DNA of 19,963 bases from an uncultured euryarchaeote (GCA_937897365.1 CALCOP010000179.1:1-19963); one strand, 5' to 3'. Shown: positions 1 through 8,185, counted from the stretch's first letter. The notes: a model not told the origin generated them from the letters alone. Numbers and translations are program-made.

Positions 1-1
1 A

Positions 2-28
2 TGAAGTCAGTGATTTAGTGAAGTCAGT
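2..28. repeat. Short direct repeat at left edge
   Basis: The 10-base word TGAAGTCAGT occurs at 2-11 and again at 19-28, a 17-base period with two units visible; more copies may lie outside the window. The rest of 1-134 holds no convincing gene on either strand: every start codon I tried meets a stop within a few codons. A weak inverted pair, TTCATG at 43-48 and CATGAA at 74-79, is also present. This stretch lies downstream of the purH stop codon, so it is the 3' flank of that gene. Confidence 0.4.
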
Positions 29-134
29 AATGAGAGCATATGTTCATGAGGGCTTCCACATAACACCCTTGTGCATGAATTAGATATCCACGGATTCTCA
101 GTAGGCCGTTTACGTGGGTACCCTTTGCTAATCA

Positions 135-1778
135 TCAATGGCGGAATAAACGATGGCCTGTGAACAACATTGAGACGCCAAGGGCATCTGCTGCATCGAT
201 GACTTCTTGATCTCGAATTGAACCGCCGGGCTGAACAATTGACGAAGCACCTGACTCCGCTGCTTGTTCAAGGCCATCTTTGAATGGAAAAAAAGCATCA
301 GATGCAAGGACGCACCCCTTCGCTCGCTCTCCCGCTCTTCGTGCTGCAATACGAACGGCTTCTACTCGACTTGTCTGGCCGGGACCAATTCCTACCGTAG
401 CAGTTCCCTGAACCATGACAATGGCGTTCGACTTGACTTGTTCACAAATTCTTACAGCAAATTTCATACTCGCAATTTCTTCATCACTTGGAGATTTTTT
501 AGTAACGACTTTCGCTTTGTCCCAGTCAATAACCGGCGCTTCTTCAGTCTGCACAAGCCATCCCCCTTCGATTGGTTTGCGCACTAAAATCCGTTCAAGG
601 GGTGCCAGTCTGTCGTTTGGAGAATCAATGGTTAAAATTCGTCGATTTTTCTTCATCATAACGATATTCTTTGCTTCTTTATTGTACGCAGGTGCCATGA
701 GAACTTCGACAAAGAGGCCTTCCATTGCTTTGGCTGTATCGACCTCAAGAGGTTCGTTGAAACATATAATTGAGCCAAAGGCAGATTCAGGATCGCTTGC
801 TAATGCAGCCTCATATGCTTCTTTTTGAGTTGCACCTAAAGCAGCGCCACAAGGGTTGTTGTGTTTGACAATGACACACGCATGAGGGGTTTCTGGCCAT
901 TCATCGGTCGAAAGTGAGCGGCAAAGTCGCAGAGTCGCATCGGCATCAGAGTAATTGTTGTACGACATATCTTTCCCGCCTTCTACATGTGCAGTAACAA
1001 GCGTTGAGTGTTTGCCAAATTCACGTGGGTCTGTATACAATGCAGCGGCTTGATGGCTGTTCTCTCCATAACGTAATGCGTGAGATTTGACCGCAGAGGC
1101 CAAAAGCGTGGAAGGGAGACGAGCAGTTTGTATTGAGGTCTCATCACTCCATTCGGGGCGACCTATCCAACGTGCATGGAGTTCATCGGCAATGGCCGAG
1201 TCGTAGGCTGCAGTGTGCTCAAAAGCGTCAAGAGCGAGGCTGCGACGAAGTTCCATTCCAACCGACTCTGCACCAGACACAGAATCGAGTGCAGAGATAA
1301 TTTCATCGTAACGTGATGGGTTGCAAGCAATGATGATGTTACGGTGATTTTTAGCTGAAGCTCGGACCATAGTTGGTCCGCCAATATCAATCATCTCCAA
1401 GAGCGCTGGGTCTTCAAGAGGAGGGGTTTGGGCTGCGGCGGCTGAGAATGGATAGAGGTTGCAGGCAACGATTTGAATTGGGGGATAGCCAAGTTCAGCG
1501 AGACCATTTCTGTCAACTTCAGATTCAAGTCGAGCAAGGAGTGGACCATGAATCGCTGGATGAAGAGACTTAACACGGCCATCAAAAATTTCAGGATGAC
1601 CAGTTACATCAGAAACACCGATGACATCCAAACCTGCAGCTCGCAAAGTACGAGCAGTGCCGCCCGTAGAAACGAGTTGGAAGCCATGTTTAGACAAGGA
1701 TGTTGCAAATTCAACGATTCCAGTCTTGTCATAGACACTGAGTAAGGCACGGGGTTGCGGGTGTGAGGTTACGCTCAT
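135..1778 (-). CDS. purH: Bifunctional AICAR formyltransferase / IMP cyclohydrolase
   Basis: This enzyme makes the last two steps of IMP synthesis: it formylates AICAR with 10-formyl-tetrahydrofolate, then closes the ring. The 547-residue length is near the family norm. The N-terminal MGS-like cyclohydrolase domain (about 10-200) shows STGGTA at 37-42, RVKSLHP at 68-74 with the family lysine K70, and IDIGGPTMVRASAKNH at 130-145. The C-terminal transformylase domain shows RYGEN at 236-240, the catalytic KHNNPCG at 305-311 (K305, H306), SDAFFPF and a closing TGHRLFRH. All expected catalytic residues are present, so it should be active. The next residue after RYGEN is Ser where Pro is usual. ATG at 1778 gives a natural N-terminus. 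It is the last gene of the minus-strand series, 74 bases after the chaperonin stop. Many archaea use PurP/PurO instead of PurH, so this bacterial-type gene is informative about lineage. Confidence 0.96.
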   Translation of the reverse strand: MSVTSHPQPRALLSVYDKTGIVEFATSLSKHGFQLVSTGGTARTLRAAGLDVIGVSDVTGHPEIFDGRVKSLHPAIHGPLLARLESEVDRNGLAELGYPPIQIVACNLYPFSAAAAQTPPLEDPALLEMIDIGGPTMVRASAKNHRNIIIACNPSRYDEIISALDSVSGAESVGMELRRSLALDAFEHTAAYDSAIADELHARWIGRPEWSDETSIQTARLPSTLLASAVKSHALRYGENSHQAAALYTDPREFGKHSTLVTAHVEGGKDMSYNNYSDADATLRLCRSLSTDEWPETPHACVIVKHNNPCGAALGATQKEAYEAALASDPESAFGSIICFNEPLEVDTAKAMEGLFVEVLMAPAYNKEAKNIVMMKKNRRILTIDSPNDRLAPLERILVRKPIEGGWLVQTEEAPVIDWDKAKVVTKKSPSDEEIASMKFAVRICEQVKSNAIVMVQGTATVGIGPGQTSRVEAVRIAARRAGERAKGCVLASDAFFPFKDGLEQAAESGASSIVQPGGSIRDQEVIDAADALGVSMLFTGHRLFRH

Positions 1779-1852
1779 CGAAGATTCCCGTTATCGAATG
1801 CATTGGTCCGATGATATTGAACATAGCGACGAAGATGATTGGCCGTTTGAGC

Positions 1853-3451
1853 TCAATCACCGCGAGCAGATATGACTTGGTCGACGCGTAACAAGCCGCA
1901 TGCAGTGTCGCTTGCTGCTTCTATGGCATGCGCAAGTGTTTCAGCGCTTGCCCACGCTTGTTCAATCGGCTGACAAGTACCGGTAAGAGAGACACCATAT
2001 TCCCCATGCCCTTGGCGGTGCTTAGAACGCAACTCCAGTAAACAATCGAGTTGATCGTTACCTGAGTTTGCAATGAGGGTTGAGGGTATGCTCTCGAGCG
2101 CTCGTGCGAAGGCTTCCATTGCAAGACGTTCTCGACCTGCATATTGCTCAGAGGCGTCTTTTACAGCAAGACTAGCAGCCATGTGAACGCTTCCGCCTCC
2201 AAGCAAGACTTCACCAGTCTCCATCGCGCTTGTGACTGAGCATAAGGCATCATAAAGCCCGCGAATGATTTCTTCAGTGGCAACACCATCGCCGCCACCG
2301 ACGTCAATTGTAGCTAAACGCGCATTGGCGCCGATATCGAGATGCAGTCGCTCTCTACGCTCATCGTCGCCCTCAAACACTTCAACGTTCATCGATTCAA
2401 AGGTACCCAAAGAAGGTGGGGAAAGGTCATCCAGATGATCGAGCATTTGAGCACCTGACGCTTTTGCAATGTCTTCAGCGCCAGCTCGTTCAAGTCCCCC
2501 AAGTGCAAAGAGGCCTGCATCAACAAAACGATGAAGCACGCGAGGATCAATTTCTTCAGCACAAATGACAATTGATGCTCCACTACTGAGAACCTGAGTT
2601 GCCTTCTGTTCCAAAAGCGCTTCCTCGGCTTCCATGAAGGAAACCCATTGTTCGGGTGTTGATACCTCAATTTCTGCATCTCTACTGCTCTGTTCAAGAG
2701 CAATTGGGCATGATAAAACTGCAATTTTACCACCTGGAAGATGTCTTGGCATACGATCGAGATCGAAGCGGCGTTCGAGAACGAGTCCCTGCAAAAGCGA
2801 TGTATCAGAGAGTGTACCGACGCCACGTTTTGTCATTCGAACGTCTTGAGTTCGTACATGAAGCACGCCAGCTTCCTCGCCAGAAACGGTTTGGGCTGCC
2901 TCGACTATGCATCGAGCAAGATGCTCGCTGCCGGACTCAGCAGAAGTACCGGTCATAGCGGTTTTAGCAACAAGGATAAGGCGCTCGACATCGATTGGAG
3001 ATATTCGAACAACGCGTTCGTCAAGAACATTGAGAGTTGCTTCGAGGGCTGCTTGATACCCTTTGACAACAAGTAACGGGTGAAGTCCCTTTTCTAAAAG
3101 TCGGCCGGCCTCCCGCATCAATTCACTGGCTAAGATAAGGCATCCCGTGACACCATCGCCACATGCATTCTCCTGAGATTCAGCCAATTGAACAAATGCT
3201 TTGGCTGCTGGATGTTTTACCAGTAATTCGGCAACAATTTTCGCACCATCGTTTGTAACAGCCGTCTCGCCACTGGTCTTGTACATCATTTTGTCGAGTC
3301 CGTTAGGGCCAAAGGTGCCCTTGAGGAGATTGCCAAAAGCCACAGATGCGTTAACGAGTTTTTGTGTGACAGCAGGGCCACTCGTGACCGAGGTTGTTGG
3401 ACGGACAATCGCTACAGGTGCGCGTCCCGAGCCGTCATTCGGTTGAGCCAT
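1853..3451 (-). CDS. Divergent group II chaperonin (thermosome) subunit
   Basis: This is a thermosome-family chaperonin: an ATP-driven double-ring folding machine in the cytosol with a built-in lid. The 532 residues are about full family length. N-terminal equatorial motifs are recognisable but altered: FGPNGLDKM at 47-55 (usually LGPKGMDKM), TNDGAKIV at 66-73 (usually TNDGVTIL) and CGDGVTGCLILA at 97-108 (usually GDGTTTAVVLA). The nucleotide-site aspartates in NDG and GDG are kept. The apical domain and helical protrusion appear complete. The C-terminal equatorial half has YDALCSV, GGGSVHMA and SIPSTLIANSGND. The tail ends in RGD rather than Gly/Met repeats. I chose ATG 3451 over the in-frame ATG at 3475 because GGAG lies 5 bases before it and MAQ is a typical thermosome start. 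The many substitutions suggest a paralogue of the main thermosome rather than its core subunit; that is inference, as no second copy is visible. Confidence 0.9.
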   Translation of the reverse strand: MAQPNDGSGRAPVAIVRPTTSVTSGPAVTQKLVNASVAFGNLLKGTFGPNGLDKMMYKTSGETAVTNDGAKIVAELLVKHPAAKAFVQLAESQENACGDGVTGCLILASELMREAGRLLEKGLHPLLVVKGYQAALEATLNVLDERVVRISPIDVERLILVAKTAMTGTSAESGSEHLARCIVEAAQTVSGEEAGVLHVRTQDVRMTKRGVGTLSDTSLLQGLVLERRFDLDRMPRHLPGGKIAVLSCPIALEQSSRDAEIEVSTPEQWVSFMEAEEALLEQKATQVLSSGASIVICAEEIDPRVLHRFVDAGLFALGGLERAGAEDIAKASGAQMLDHLDDLSPPSLGTFESMNVEVFEGDDERRERLHLDIGANARLATIDVGGGDGVATEEIIRGLYDALCSVTSAMETGEVLLGGGSVHMAASLAVKDASEQYAGRERLAMEAFARALESIPSTLIANSGNDQLDCLLELRSKHRQGHGEYGVSLTGTCQPIEQAWASAETLAHAIEAASDTACGLLRVDQVISARGD

Positions 3452-3456
3452 CGTTT

Positions 3457-3460
3457 CTCC
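3457..3460 (-). promoter_or_regulatory. Shine-Dalgarno site setting the chaperonin start
   Basis: GGAG on the minus strand lies 5 bases upstream of ATG 3451. The more distant in-frame ATG at 3475 has no comparable site, which favours the shorter protein. Confidence 0.5.
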
Positions 3461-3536
3461 GGCTGTGAAGCGCATAGATGAACCCTTTCTTTTCGTTAGG
3501 CGTCATTACAAATCCCAAAACCAATTTTCAATGTGG

Positions 3537-3989
3537 TTAGAGGGTCAAATAAAACATTACGAAAGAAAGAACAGTTGCTGCGCCAATGATGGCCAATACT
3601 CCAACGCTCAAGGATTGGAAACGAGAGAATATACTCCTTGAAGCACGCGTATCCTCTTCAGGAGAGGCCTCGTGCGGAACTGAAGTACCTGATTCGACTG
3701 TCAGATGAGCATCAGAATCTGTTTGATTGGACGTATCAGTATTAATTTTTGAGAGGACTGCCGAGACGAATCCATTGAACTCCTCGTCGGAAAATATCCC
3801 CTCGGATTCAGAACGTGTTTGGTTCATTAATTCGAGGACTTCTGAGGGGAGTATGCCATCAGAAGCGGCTTCCAGTTTTCCACGAAAAGTCGTGTAAAAG
3901 GAACGGTGTTCGGCAGTAAGAGTGTCGTTTACGGTCATCTTATCTTGAAGTGAAAACAGCACTTCTGAGACACTGAAGGAATTTGTCAC
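3537..3989 (-). CDS. Tail-anchored membrane protein, third gene of unknown cassette
   Basis: I do not recognise this protein. From GTG 3989 it is 150 residues: a soluble, acidic N-terminal part (about 1-125) without low complexity, then one strong hydrophobic helix at the extreme C-terminus (SVGVLAIIGAATVLSFVMFY) followed only by TL. This is the layout of a tail-anchored protein facing the cytosol. The longest open frame starts at ATG 4022 and overlaps the 678-residue gene's stop by 4 bases (ATGA), but that start would place an excellent GGAGG inside the coding region; that GGAGG lies 7 bases before GTG 3989, so I prefer GTG. Gene order and spacing point to co-transcription with the two genes upstream. 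The function is unknown; anchoring the 678-residue partner to the membrane is a guess. Confidence 0.75.
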   Translation of the reverse strand: MTNSFSVSEVLFSLQDKMTVNDTLTAEHRSFYTTFRGKLEAASDGILPSEVLELMNQTRSESEGIFSDEEFNGFVSAVLSKINTDTSNQTDSDAHLTVESGTSVPHEASPEEDTRASRSIFSRFQSLSVGVLAIIGAATVLSFVMFYLTL

Positions 3990-3996
3990 ACTATTG

Positions 3997-4001
3997 CCTC
4001 C
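3997..4001 (-). promoter_or_regulatory. Shine-Dalgarno site selecting a GTG start
   Basis: The minus strand reads AAAGGAGG here, 7 bases upstream of GTG 3989. It lies just before the stop codon region of the upstream 678-residue gene's successor frame and would be wasted if translation began at ATG 4022, so it decides the start of the tail-anchored protein. Confidence 0.7.
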
Positions 4002-4018
4002 TTTCAAGAGAAGCGTTC

Positions 4019-6055
4019 TCACTTGAGACCGTGTATTTTCCTTGCTTCGTCATTTGCCCAATGGAAACCGAGTTTCAACAAGCGGAGGTAGTGGCCGAGA
4101 CCGTCTTTTTCCATACGCTGGTGCAAAACATCGTTTTCGATGAAGATGTCGCCCCAAAGGTTTGCTGCAGTTCCTTTCTTGCCCTTCGGCAAGTCGAACA
4201 CATTCTTGGTGGTTGGGTCAAGTAAGGCACGCCAAACACGTGCTGGGTTAACTGCCATTGTAACTTCGACAATAATTTCGTTTTCACTGAGTCCGGTACT
4301 GGTTTGCCAAGAGTCCTCACCCAAGTCCGCAAGGAATGGCAAGCAGACATCTTGGATAGAGAGGCTGGTCATTGGGTCTGCATTCGTCATGGTTGCATAC
4401 GCTTCACGCATGCGACCACGGTCTGCACCACGAGAACCTGTCAATGAGCGCATCTTGTCGATCGAGGTCGGAACTAAGAAGCGAATGTCAGTGTAATACA
4501 CCAATGGATTTCCTTCTTTCGAACCGAAAATGTGGTCGTAAGGCGCAGGGTCGCCAGATTCACCAAGATCTGAAAGCGGGTAAACCGTCTTCAAAGCATT
4601 GGTAGCGATTGATTGGATACAGCGTCGCATGAGTCGGTTCGGAGCTGCGGAAATATCGTTGAACGTCTGGAGATACTCATCCATGCTCATAACATCGTAG
4701 CCACGAACAGAAAGAATAGAGTGGACATTCGGACCAATTTGCTTCTTTTCACCATCGTGGAAATCAGCTTGGCTAATCCAGCGAGAACCTTGGGCAACTT
4801 CACTTGCAGCAACAAGGTCAGCATAAGCCTTGAATCTGCGAGTAACGCGATTCATGAAATCTGCTTGGTCTAACTTTGTAAACACGGTCGCTTCATAATT
4901 CGACTTGAGTGCGTGGTCAGCAACTTGACTTGCGTTAACGCAGGTCAGCAAGTTGCCTTGATCACGTGGATAGATGACGAGGCGTCGGCGTTTTGAAGCA
5001 CCGCCAAGGCTGCCAATTCCAGGATCGGTAAGCATGTAGCCAAGAGTTGCACAAACCTCGAACAGACGAGAATACTTGTCTTCATCGCTTGCACTTGCAA
5101 TCCATTCATCCAAACCAGGCTCGATGCAGTGGAATTCAAGAGGAACCATTTCTGAACCTGCTCCAAACATTTGCCGAACGGTGGTTGAACTCATCATTCC
5201 CATCAAACAGTAAAGTGATGTTTTACCAGTTGTCATGAAGACGTCAGTGATTCCTTCTTCACCAAACGAAAGACGGCGGTCGGGTAGATTGACCAAGAGG
5301 TTGAATGCGGTAGGAGATTCGCGATTACCGTTAACAGCAGGCCAAATCCATGTTCCTGGACGTGTCATGATGTAGCCACTTGCATCCTTACCAAAACCAG
5401 CTGGAGAGAAACGTGTCCAACCAAGTCGGTTGTTAAATGAAACACCACGATGCATAAGTGAAGGATAGAAACATTGGTCCAGAGGGTCTGAATCTGGAAC
5501 AATTCCTCGATGACCGAGTCCCCAAAGAATAGGTTCCCACTCAGGTTCCTCTCCTTCTGACGCGCCTAAGAATGGATGATCTGCCGTTGGGCCGTCTCCA
5601 GTAAGGAATGAACCGCCCATACGGTCTTCATCGCCTGCTGAACAAAAGAACAGCGTCTGCGTAGTCGAAAGTTGCTTTGGCGTCCACATGTTTGCATTGA
5701 TAATTGTCTTCTGATGGAGGAAGTCTCCAACATTTTTGATTCGGCGCTCGAATTTGAAACGCTCAGCTTCAATCCAAGAAGAACCGATGATGAGGTTTGT
5801 ATTCAAAAGACGGGCTCGCGCAGGCCCGATGTAGCGTGTACGAGGGTCTGGCTTAGAGATGTCCGATTCGGGGACTTCTTCCCAAGGACCTCTCTGGGGA
5901 ATATATTTCAAAAATTGAGTATGGTCAAATTCGTCGATTTGTGCTTTTGACACAACCTCTTCGACGACATCCATCAAACGAACATACGTTTCGGATGCTC
6001 GCATTAATTTGGTTTCAGTATAGACTTTGTTTGATACAGATCGATGTTCCCACAT
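4019..6055 (-). CDS. Large uncharacterised protein, middle gene of unknown cassette
   Basis: I do not recognise this 678-residue protein. It has no signal peptide and no membrane helix, and looks like a folded cytosolic protein: balanced composition, many Trp and Gly, no repeats. Visible short motifs include CSAGDEDRMGG (about 138-148), a Gly/aromatic-rich stretch TRPGTWIWPAVNGN (231-244), GGASKRRRLVIYPRD in the middle, and a charged C-terminal end. GKTS at 277-280 resembles part of a P-loop but lacks the glycine four residues before the GK, so I do not call it nucleotide-binding. The start at ATG 6055 is well supported by GAGGTG 5 bases upstream, which overlaps the previous gene's TGA stop. 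The close packing with a two-helix membrane protein before it and a tail-anchored protein after it suggests the three products form a membrane-associated complex. That is inference from layout only. Confidence 0.85.
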   Translation of the reverse strand: MWEHRSVSNKVYTETKLMRASETYVRLMDVVEEVVSKAQIDEFDHTQFLKYIPQRGPWEEVPESDISKPDPRTRYIGPARARLLNTNLIIGSSWIEAERFKFERRIKNVGDFLHQKTIINANMWTPKQLSTTQTLFFCSAGDEDRMGGSFLTGDGPTADHPFLGASEGEEPEWEPILWGLGHRGIVPDSDPLDQCFYPSLMHRGVSFNNRLGWTRFSPAGFGKDASGYIMTRPGTWIWPAVNGNRESPTAFNLLVNLPDRRLSFGEEGITDVFMTTGKTSLYCLMGMMSSTTVRQMFGAGSEMVPLEFHCIEPGLDEWIASASDEDKYSRLFEVCATLGYMLTDPGIGSLGGASKRRRLVIYPRDQGNLLTCVNASQVADHALKSNYEATVFTKLDQADFMNRVTRRFKAYADLVAASEVAQGSRWISQADFHDGEKKQIGPNVHSILSVRGYDVMSMDEYLQTFNDISAAPNRLMRRCIQSIATNALKTVYPLSDLGESGDPAPYDHIFGSKEGNPLVYYTDIRFLVPTSIDKMRSLTGSRGADRGRMREAYATMTNADPMTSLSIQDVCLPFLADLGEDSWQTSTGLSENEIIVEVTMAVNPARVWRALLDPTTKNVFDLPKGKKGTAANLWGDIFIENDVLHQRMEKDGLGHYLRLLKLGFHWANDEARKIHGLK

Positions 6056-6060
6056 AATTT

Positions 6061-6066
6061 CACCTC
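6061..6066 (-). promoter_or_regulatory. Shine-Dalgarno site overlapping a stop codon
   Basis: The minus strand reads TGAGGTGAAATT-ATG. The TGA stop of the 207-residue gene shares bases with the GAGGTG ribosome site of the 678-residue gene, 5 bases before its ATG. This arrangement suggests coupled translation of the two genes. Confidence 0.7.
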
Positions 6067-6688
6067 AGAATTTTTTCCTTGCCTCATCTTCAACCAATTC
6101 ATCGGTCTCGGCGCTGGCATCACCGTTTTCTTCTTCAGCCTCTGCTTCTGCTGCTGCTTCCTCTGCTGCTTTTGCTGCTGCTGCTTCTTCTGCTGCTTTT
6201 GCTGCTGCTGCTTCCGCTGCTGCTTGTGCCGCTGCTGCTTCTGCAGCTGCAGCTGCAGCTTCTTCTTCTTCAGTAGCAGCAATGATATCTTGAGCCATCT
6301 TTTCTGCAGATTCTTGAATTTCATCTTCTTTGACAGCCGAAATAATGAGAGCTGCTGTTGCCTGCATTGAGGCATCGACATATGGCGCTGCTCTGTAGAA
6401 ATATTGTATCATTGTTCCAACAGTTCCTAAGACAGCCCCAGTTCCAATAACCCAACCGTTGTTGATGTTTTGAACATTGTCTGGGTTGTTGTAAAGTTCA
6501 GAAGCGGGGATGCCGGTTTCTGGTGGCCACCATGATGCACCTGATGCATTTGTAATCACTTCGACGGTAGCCCACACAGCGTAAATAATCATGAGGATTG
6601 AAAAGTAATTCATCAAGGAACGGTTTTCAAGAAGAAAATTGACGAGTGGTCTTTTTTGTTTGCCATTGGTGCTATCGCTACCGGTCAT
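6065..6688 (-). CDS. Two-helix membrane protein with Ala/Glu-rich helical tail
   Basis: This 207-residue protein is not one I recognise. A basic N-terminus (KQKR at 10-13) precedes a membrane helix at about 27-47. A short loop with WWPP (53-56) follows, then a Gly-rich second helix at about 79-97. After that the chain is strongly helical: an amphipathic segment (about 105-140), then a low-complexity Ala/Glu/Lys run at 143-186 built on a 9-residue unit (AAAAKAAEE), then an acidic end and KKF. By the positive-inside rule, both termini should be cytosolic, so the long tail would project into the cytosol. GGAG about 6 bases before ATG 6688 supports the start. It is the first gene of the three-gene cassette. 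The tail may be a spacer or oligomerising coil; this is inference. Confidence 0.8.
   Translation of the reverse strand: MTGSDSTNGKQKRPLVNFLLENRSLMNYFSILMIIYAVWATVEVITNASGASWWPPETGIPASELYNNPDNVQNINNGWVIGTGAVLGTVGTMIQYFYRAAPYVDASMQATAALIISAVKEDEIQESAEKMAQDIIAATEEEEAAAAAAEAAAAQAAAEAAAAKAAEEAAAAKAAEEAAAEAEAEEENGDASAETDELVEDEARKKF
6150..6227. repeat. Coding GCN-rich tandem repeat in the Ala-rich tail
   Basis: On the plus strand, GCTGCTGCTTCCTCTGCTGC-type units follow one another at 6150-6173 (24 bases), 6174-6200 (27) and 6201-6227 (27). They encode the AAAAKAAEE-like repeats of the 207-residue membrane protein on the minus strand. The tract grades into plain GCA/GCT runs up to about 6265. Such triplet-rich DNA is prone to length change by slippage, always in frame. 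Confidence 0.75.
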
Positions 6689-6723
6689 GTGTTTTGCTCC
6701 AATTCATTATGTAAATATGGGCT

Positions 6724-6739
6724 CCCTTTCATAAAAGGG
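6724..6739. repeat. Small perfect inverted repeat between two genes
   Basis: CCCTTT (6724-6729) and AAAGGG (6734-6739) form a 6-base-pair perfect stem with a 4-base loop, in the 83-base gap between the ATPase stop (6772) and the start of the membrane protein (6688). A T-rich stretch just downstream of the ATPase stop on the minus strand, and CATATTTACATAAT at about 6707-6720, also lie in this gap. It could be an operator or part of an end-of-transcript signal; the stem is short and may be chance. Confidence 0.3.
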
Positions 6740-6771
6740 CGGAGGTTTGCTATGCCCTGTTTGAAAAGAGA

Positions 6772-8124
6772 TCATTTGCGATTTTTCTTTCCCTTCCTTG
6801 ATTTCGCGCCTCTTTTTTGCCGCTCCCATGCCCGGCCATCCTTGCTTCTTTGATCAGAAACATCCTGCCAGTGGCCTCTTCTCGGAGCAACAAGCCCATC
6901 GGGCATATCCTCGAACGATTCAATGCTAAGTTGCATTCCACCGAGTTCATCTTGAAGTTGGCGTACATTTTCGCCGCCCTTGCCAATCAGCGTAGGAATC
7001 ATGTTCTGCGGGGCATAAATTGTCGCACTGGTCTCTCCTTTGAACTGAACCTGACACTGGACGCCTACCCATTGTTGAATCATGTGAATCAGTTGATCAC
7101 GAGCAAGTGCCTTGAGCGGAGAGACTCCTGAAGAAGCACGTCCTTCGACTGGCACGACTGCAATTTCAGAACCAAATGCGAACATCTCGTGAGTTATTTT
7201 TCCGCTTGGGAATTCGACAACTTCGATAACGGGACGAGCCAATTCCTCCTGCATGCCAGTAGGAGGTTTTACGGTCATTCGTAATTCAAGGACTTGTTGA
7301 ATTTGACCCGCTTCAACGTGAATAATCGTGTCAAGTACTTGACTAACAAGTCCCAATTCAACCTTACCAATGAGGCGTTGAATGGCCTCAAGAGCCGAAT
7401 TAGCGTGGGTGACTCCGAGAAGCCCCACGCCAGCGAGGCGGACATCAGCAAATATCTCGAAATCACGCGCACGGCGGACCTCATCAAAAATGACGAAATC
7501 AGGACGGACAAGGAAAATAATTTCAGCGGTTTTCTCAAGGTCGCCTTCAAGCGGAGCATATTGAGTAATACGGTCGGCCAGCTGTAAATCTCGAGGTGCT
7601 TCCATCGTTTTGACCATTGCACCGATTTCGGTATCCAGATATTCTGCAATAGCCTGTGCAAGAGTTGTTTTACCCGACCCAGGTCGACCACAAATGAATA
7701 CGCCTCTGTGATGGTCAGCCAAACGGGCAATAAGCCGCTCGTCCAGCTCATAATCCCTCAAGGAGAGTTTTGCTACTGGCCGAACGATGGTTATTTCTCG
7801 CGCATCAGCAAAAGGAGGCCATGCACATGATACTCGAAGATCGCCCAATTGAAGAACCTGGCAGCCTTTTCGATCGATTTCAAGAAAGCAATCACTGCGA
7901 TGGCGGTTTTCTTCGACCAGTTCTACAAGTTCTTGTTGCAGTGCTTCCATACGAAGTGTATCCCAATTCTGCTCAGAATCGACTTCGATGAGTTTGAGGT
8001 CACCAATCGAACCCTGCTTTATCCTTGGTGGGCAATCTGCCTTGAGAAAAACCGTGTGTACTTGTTCCATCAACAAGTCCTCAAGAGGTTGAGGGAGAGC
8101 GGGGTGGTCGCCGAACTTTGCCAT
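6772..8124 (-). CDS. PilT-type ATPase with KH domain, lacking a PIN domain
   Basis: This is a hexameric-type PilT/VirB11-like ATPase fused to an RNA-binding KH domain. The 450 residues show an N-terminal region (1-110) without an obvious nuclease motif, then a Walker A GRPGSGKT at 146-153, a Walker B VIFDE at 211-215, and a PilT-like VTHANSALEAIQRLIG segment at 238-253. A KH domain follows at about 365-405 with IGKGG at 380-384. The end is basic (KRGAKSRKGKKNRK), as expected for nucleic acid contact. Archaeal PINA proteins have PIN, ATPase and KH domains in that order and are longer; the PIN domain is missing here. I see no separate PIN gene next door. ATG 8124 has no good ribosome site, so the true start could be further in (M20). 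The likely role is DNA or RNA remodelling, not pilus retraction. Confidence 0.85.
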   Translation of the reverse strand: MAKFGDHPALPQPLEDLLMEQVHTVFLKADCPPRIKQGSIGDLKLIEVDSEQNWDTLRMEALQQELVELVEENRHRSDCFLEIDRKGCQVLQLGDLRVSCAWPPFADAREITIVRPVAKLSLRDYELDERLIARLADHHRGVFICGRPGSGKTTLAQAIAEYLDTEIGAMVKTMEAPRDLQLADRITQYAPLEGDLEKTAEIIFLVRPDFVIFDEVRRARDFEIFADVRLAGVGLLGVTHANSALEAIQRLIGKVELGLVSQVLDTIIHVEAGQIQQVLELRMTVKPPTGMQEELARPVIEVVEFPSGKITHEMFAFGSEIAVVPVEGRASSGVSPLKALARDQLIHMIQQWVGVQCQVQFKGETSATIYAPQNMIPTLIGKGGENVRQLQDELGGMQLSIESFEDMPDGLVAPRRGHWQDVSDQRSKDGRAWERQKRGAKSRKGKKNRK

Positions 8125-8185
8125 TGCAATCGGTCATGGTCGGACTTGGGGGCATTTCACCCTTCGCATCAAGGAGTGCTGAACA

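Noticed and set aside
1..134. tRNA or small RNA gene at the left edge
   Set aside because: I found no cloverleaf arms, TTCGANNC loop or strong stem; only a two-unit direct repeat and a weak 6-base inverted pair.
415..828. 137-codon plus-strand open frame with hydrophobic stretch
   Set aside because: It lies wholly antisense to purH, whose protein motifs are unmistakable across this stretch. It has no ribosome site or TATA box of its own.
5216..5227. GKTS in the 678-residue protein as an ATP-binding P-loop
   Set aside because: The Walker A pattern needs Gly four residues before GK; the sequence is DVFMTTGKTS, which lacks it, and no Walker B motif follows at a sensible distance.
6044..6370. 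Cys/Phe-rich, Leu-rich and Ala/Ser-rich plus-strand open frames
   Set aside because: They are three readings of the GCN-rich repeat tract on the strand opposite the membrane protein's Ala-rich tail. Low complexity alone keeps the frames open.
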